DNA from: Natrialbaceae archaeon
GTDB lineage: Archaea > Halobacteriota > Halobacteria > Halobacteriales > Natrialbaceae
Reading direction: 5' to 3'
Assembly (NCBI GenBank): GCA_003552885.1
Contig: PUPA01000187.1
Span: 1-5,809 of the forward strand
DNA: 5,809 nucleotides
The stretch's first letter is position 1; each line of letters starts with the position of its first letter. Shown piece by piece: positions 5,214-5,809 of this stretch. The position numbers were made by a program, and so were the translations under genes. The notes beneath the pieces were generated by a model, which was not told the DNA's origin, made no database searches, and saw only the letters and a list, made by a program, of their open reading frames with translations.

Positions 5214-5705
5214 CTAGGGAGAGATAACGAAGTAGAACGCTGGAAACATTCTGATCGGGATGTATCCGATTATGATACTTATAATAAGTCCAAGAACAGT
5301 TTTTTGAATTTGTCCTTCATACTCATTGAGTTCACTACCGTCTGTGAATGCTATTTTCACGGCTCGAATTGGTCGAACCAGTAAGTGTGTCTCGTTGCTA
5401 TTCGATCGTTGCTTCCTCAGTTGCCGTTGTTTACTAAACGACCATGCTGTGTATCCAAGCATCGACATTGATGTGCCAGCCAAGCAGAAGAGGAAGAACA
5501 GAACGGCTATTTCGCCCCGACCTGACGCTATAGCTCCGGCTGTGATTAACATGGATATTGGCAGGAGAACAAACCCGAATATGATTGCAGCTCTGGTAAA
5601 CAGCCCACCAGTGTCAGTCGGATTTAAAAAGTACTCTCTCCACGTCTCATGATCAGTTCGTGACTGGTGTTCTGGTGTCTCTTCATCAGTCCGAATCCGA
5701 ACCAT
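5214..5705 (-). CDS. Small three-helix membrane protein of unknown function, low-GC
   Basis: I do not recognise a family. The 163-residue product has a charged N-terminus (1-35, rich in Arg, Glu, Thr and His) and three hydrophobic segments: about 37-60 (FTRAAIIFGFVLLPISML), 66-90 (IAVLFFLFCLAGTSMSML) and 136-161 (TVLGLIISIIIGYIPI, then FPAFYFV). A basic stretch after helix 2 (KQRQLRKQR, 92-100) suggests this loop is cytoplasmic by the positive-inside rule. A polar domain of about 35 residues (101-135) follows. The start is the ATG at 5705, with a clear TATA box 29 bases upstream. Codons use A and T in the third position far more than the other genes here, pointing to a horizontally acquired or accessory segment. 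The stop is TAG at 5216-5214. No neighbour indicates its role; small haloarchaeal membrane proteins of this kind often occur in provirus or plasmid-derived DNA, but nothing here proves that. Confidence 0.75.
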   Translation of the reverse strand: MVRIRTDEETPEHQSRTDHETWREYFLNPTDTGGLFTRAAIIFGFVLLPISMLITAGAIASGRGEIAVLFFLFCLAGTSMSMLGYTAWSFSKQRQLRKQRSNSNETHLLVRPIRAVKIAFTDGSELNEYEGQIQKTVLGLIISIIIGYIPIRMFPAFYFVISP

Positions 5706-5730
5706 ATTATATGTTTATTGCTACGAGCTA

Positions 5731-5737
5731 ATTTATA
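5731..5737 (-). promoter_or_regulatory. TATA box of the low-GC membrane protein gene
   Basis: The minus strand reads TATAAAT, close to the archaeal consensus and preceded by the purine-rich AAGG. Its centre is 29 bases before the ATG at 5705, consistent with a leaderless or nearly leaderless transcript. The background is itself AT-rich, which lowers the weight of the match somewhat. Confidence 0.6.
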
Positions 5738-5809
5738 CCTTGATCACGCAGTCAGGACATCCGGATATATTCGTCAAAAATTCACCGCTGCATGTGCGCC
5801 CTGTATTCA
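5738..5809. other. AT-rich right-edge sequence without a supported gene
   Basis: These bases precede the membrane-protein promoter. A minus-strand frame is open from the edge to a TAA at 5735-5733 (about 24 codons, ending CPDCVIKV). It could be the tail of a gene outside the window, but it is too short to support. The TAA would lie inside the TATA box of the next gene. Confidence 0.2.

Noticed and set aside
5154..5384. 76-codon plus-strand frame starting TTG, with a C-x2-C motif
   Set aside because: More than half is antisense to the membrane protein, the start is TTG without a ribosome site, and I recognise no family.
5733..5807. Minus-strand frame open from the right edge, ending CPDCVIKV
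   Set aside because: Only about 24 codons are visible and its stop falls inside a TATA box; a gene tail cannot be told from chance.

Overview
The window looks like chromosomal DNA of a haloarchaeon (class Halobacteria). Most of it is very GC-rich. The predicted proteins are rich in Asp and Glu, and several families are typical of haloarchaea: DUF5518 and bacterio-opsin-activator-type HTH_10 regulators. Several genes have a TATA-like element about 26-31 bases before the start codon, as in leaderless haloarchaeal transcripts. All eight genes I support lie on the minus strand, so the window reads biologically from right to left. I see no tRNA, rRNA, CRISPR array or complete insertion sequence.

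Right to left. 5706-5809 is AT-rich upstream DNA with a good TATA box. 5214-5705 encodes a small three-helix membrane protein of unknown function whose base composition differs from the rest. 4957-5213 is a spacer in which composition switches from AT-rich to GC-rich near 5030. 4036-4956 encodes a purine nucleoside permease (NUP)-family protein, probably a soluble nucleoside-phosphorylase-fold enzyme despite the family name.

The centre is the most interesting part. Two paralogous regulators (3296-3931 and 2128-2766) share an N-terminal domain with a conserved cysteine cluster and a C-terminal HTH_10 domain. They flank a carboxymuconolactone decarboxylase-family gene (2835-3164) that lacks the AhpD redox cysteines. 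A small acidic cysteine-containing protein of unknown function (1688-1999) follows the second regulator. I infer, without proof, a regulator-CMD-regulator module that may respond to a thiol, metal or aromatic ligand.

To the left are an AI-2E family membrane transporter (518-1606) and the N-terminal 137 codons of a DUF5518 membrane protein (413 to the left edge). Each has its own TATA-like element, so they are probably transcribed separately from the central module. No gene-free stretch exceeds 300 bases; the longest is 4957-5213.
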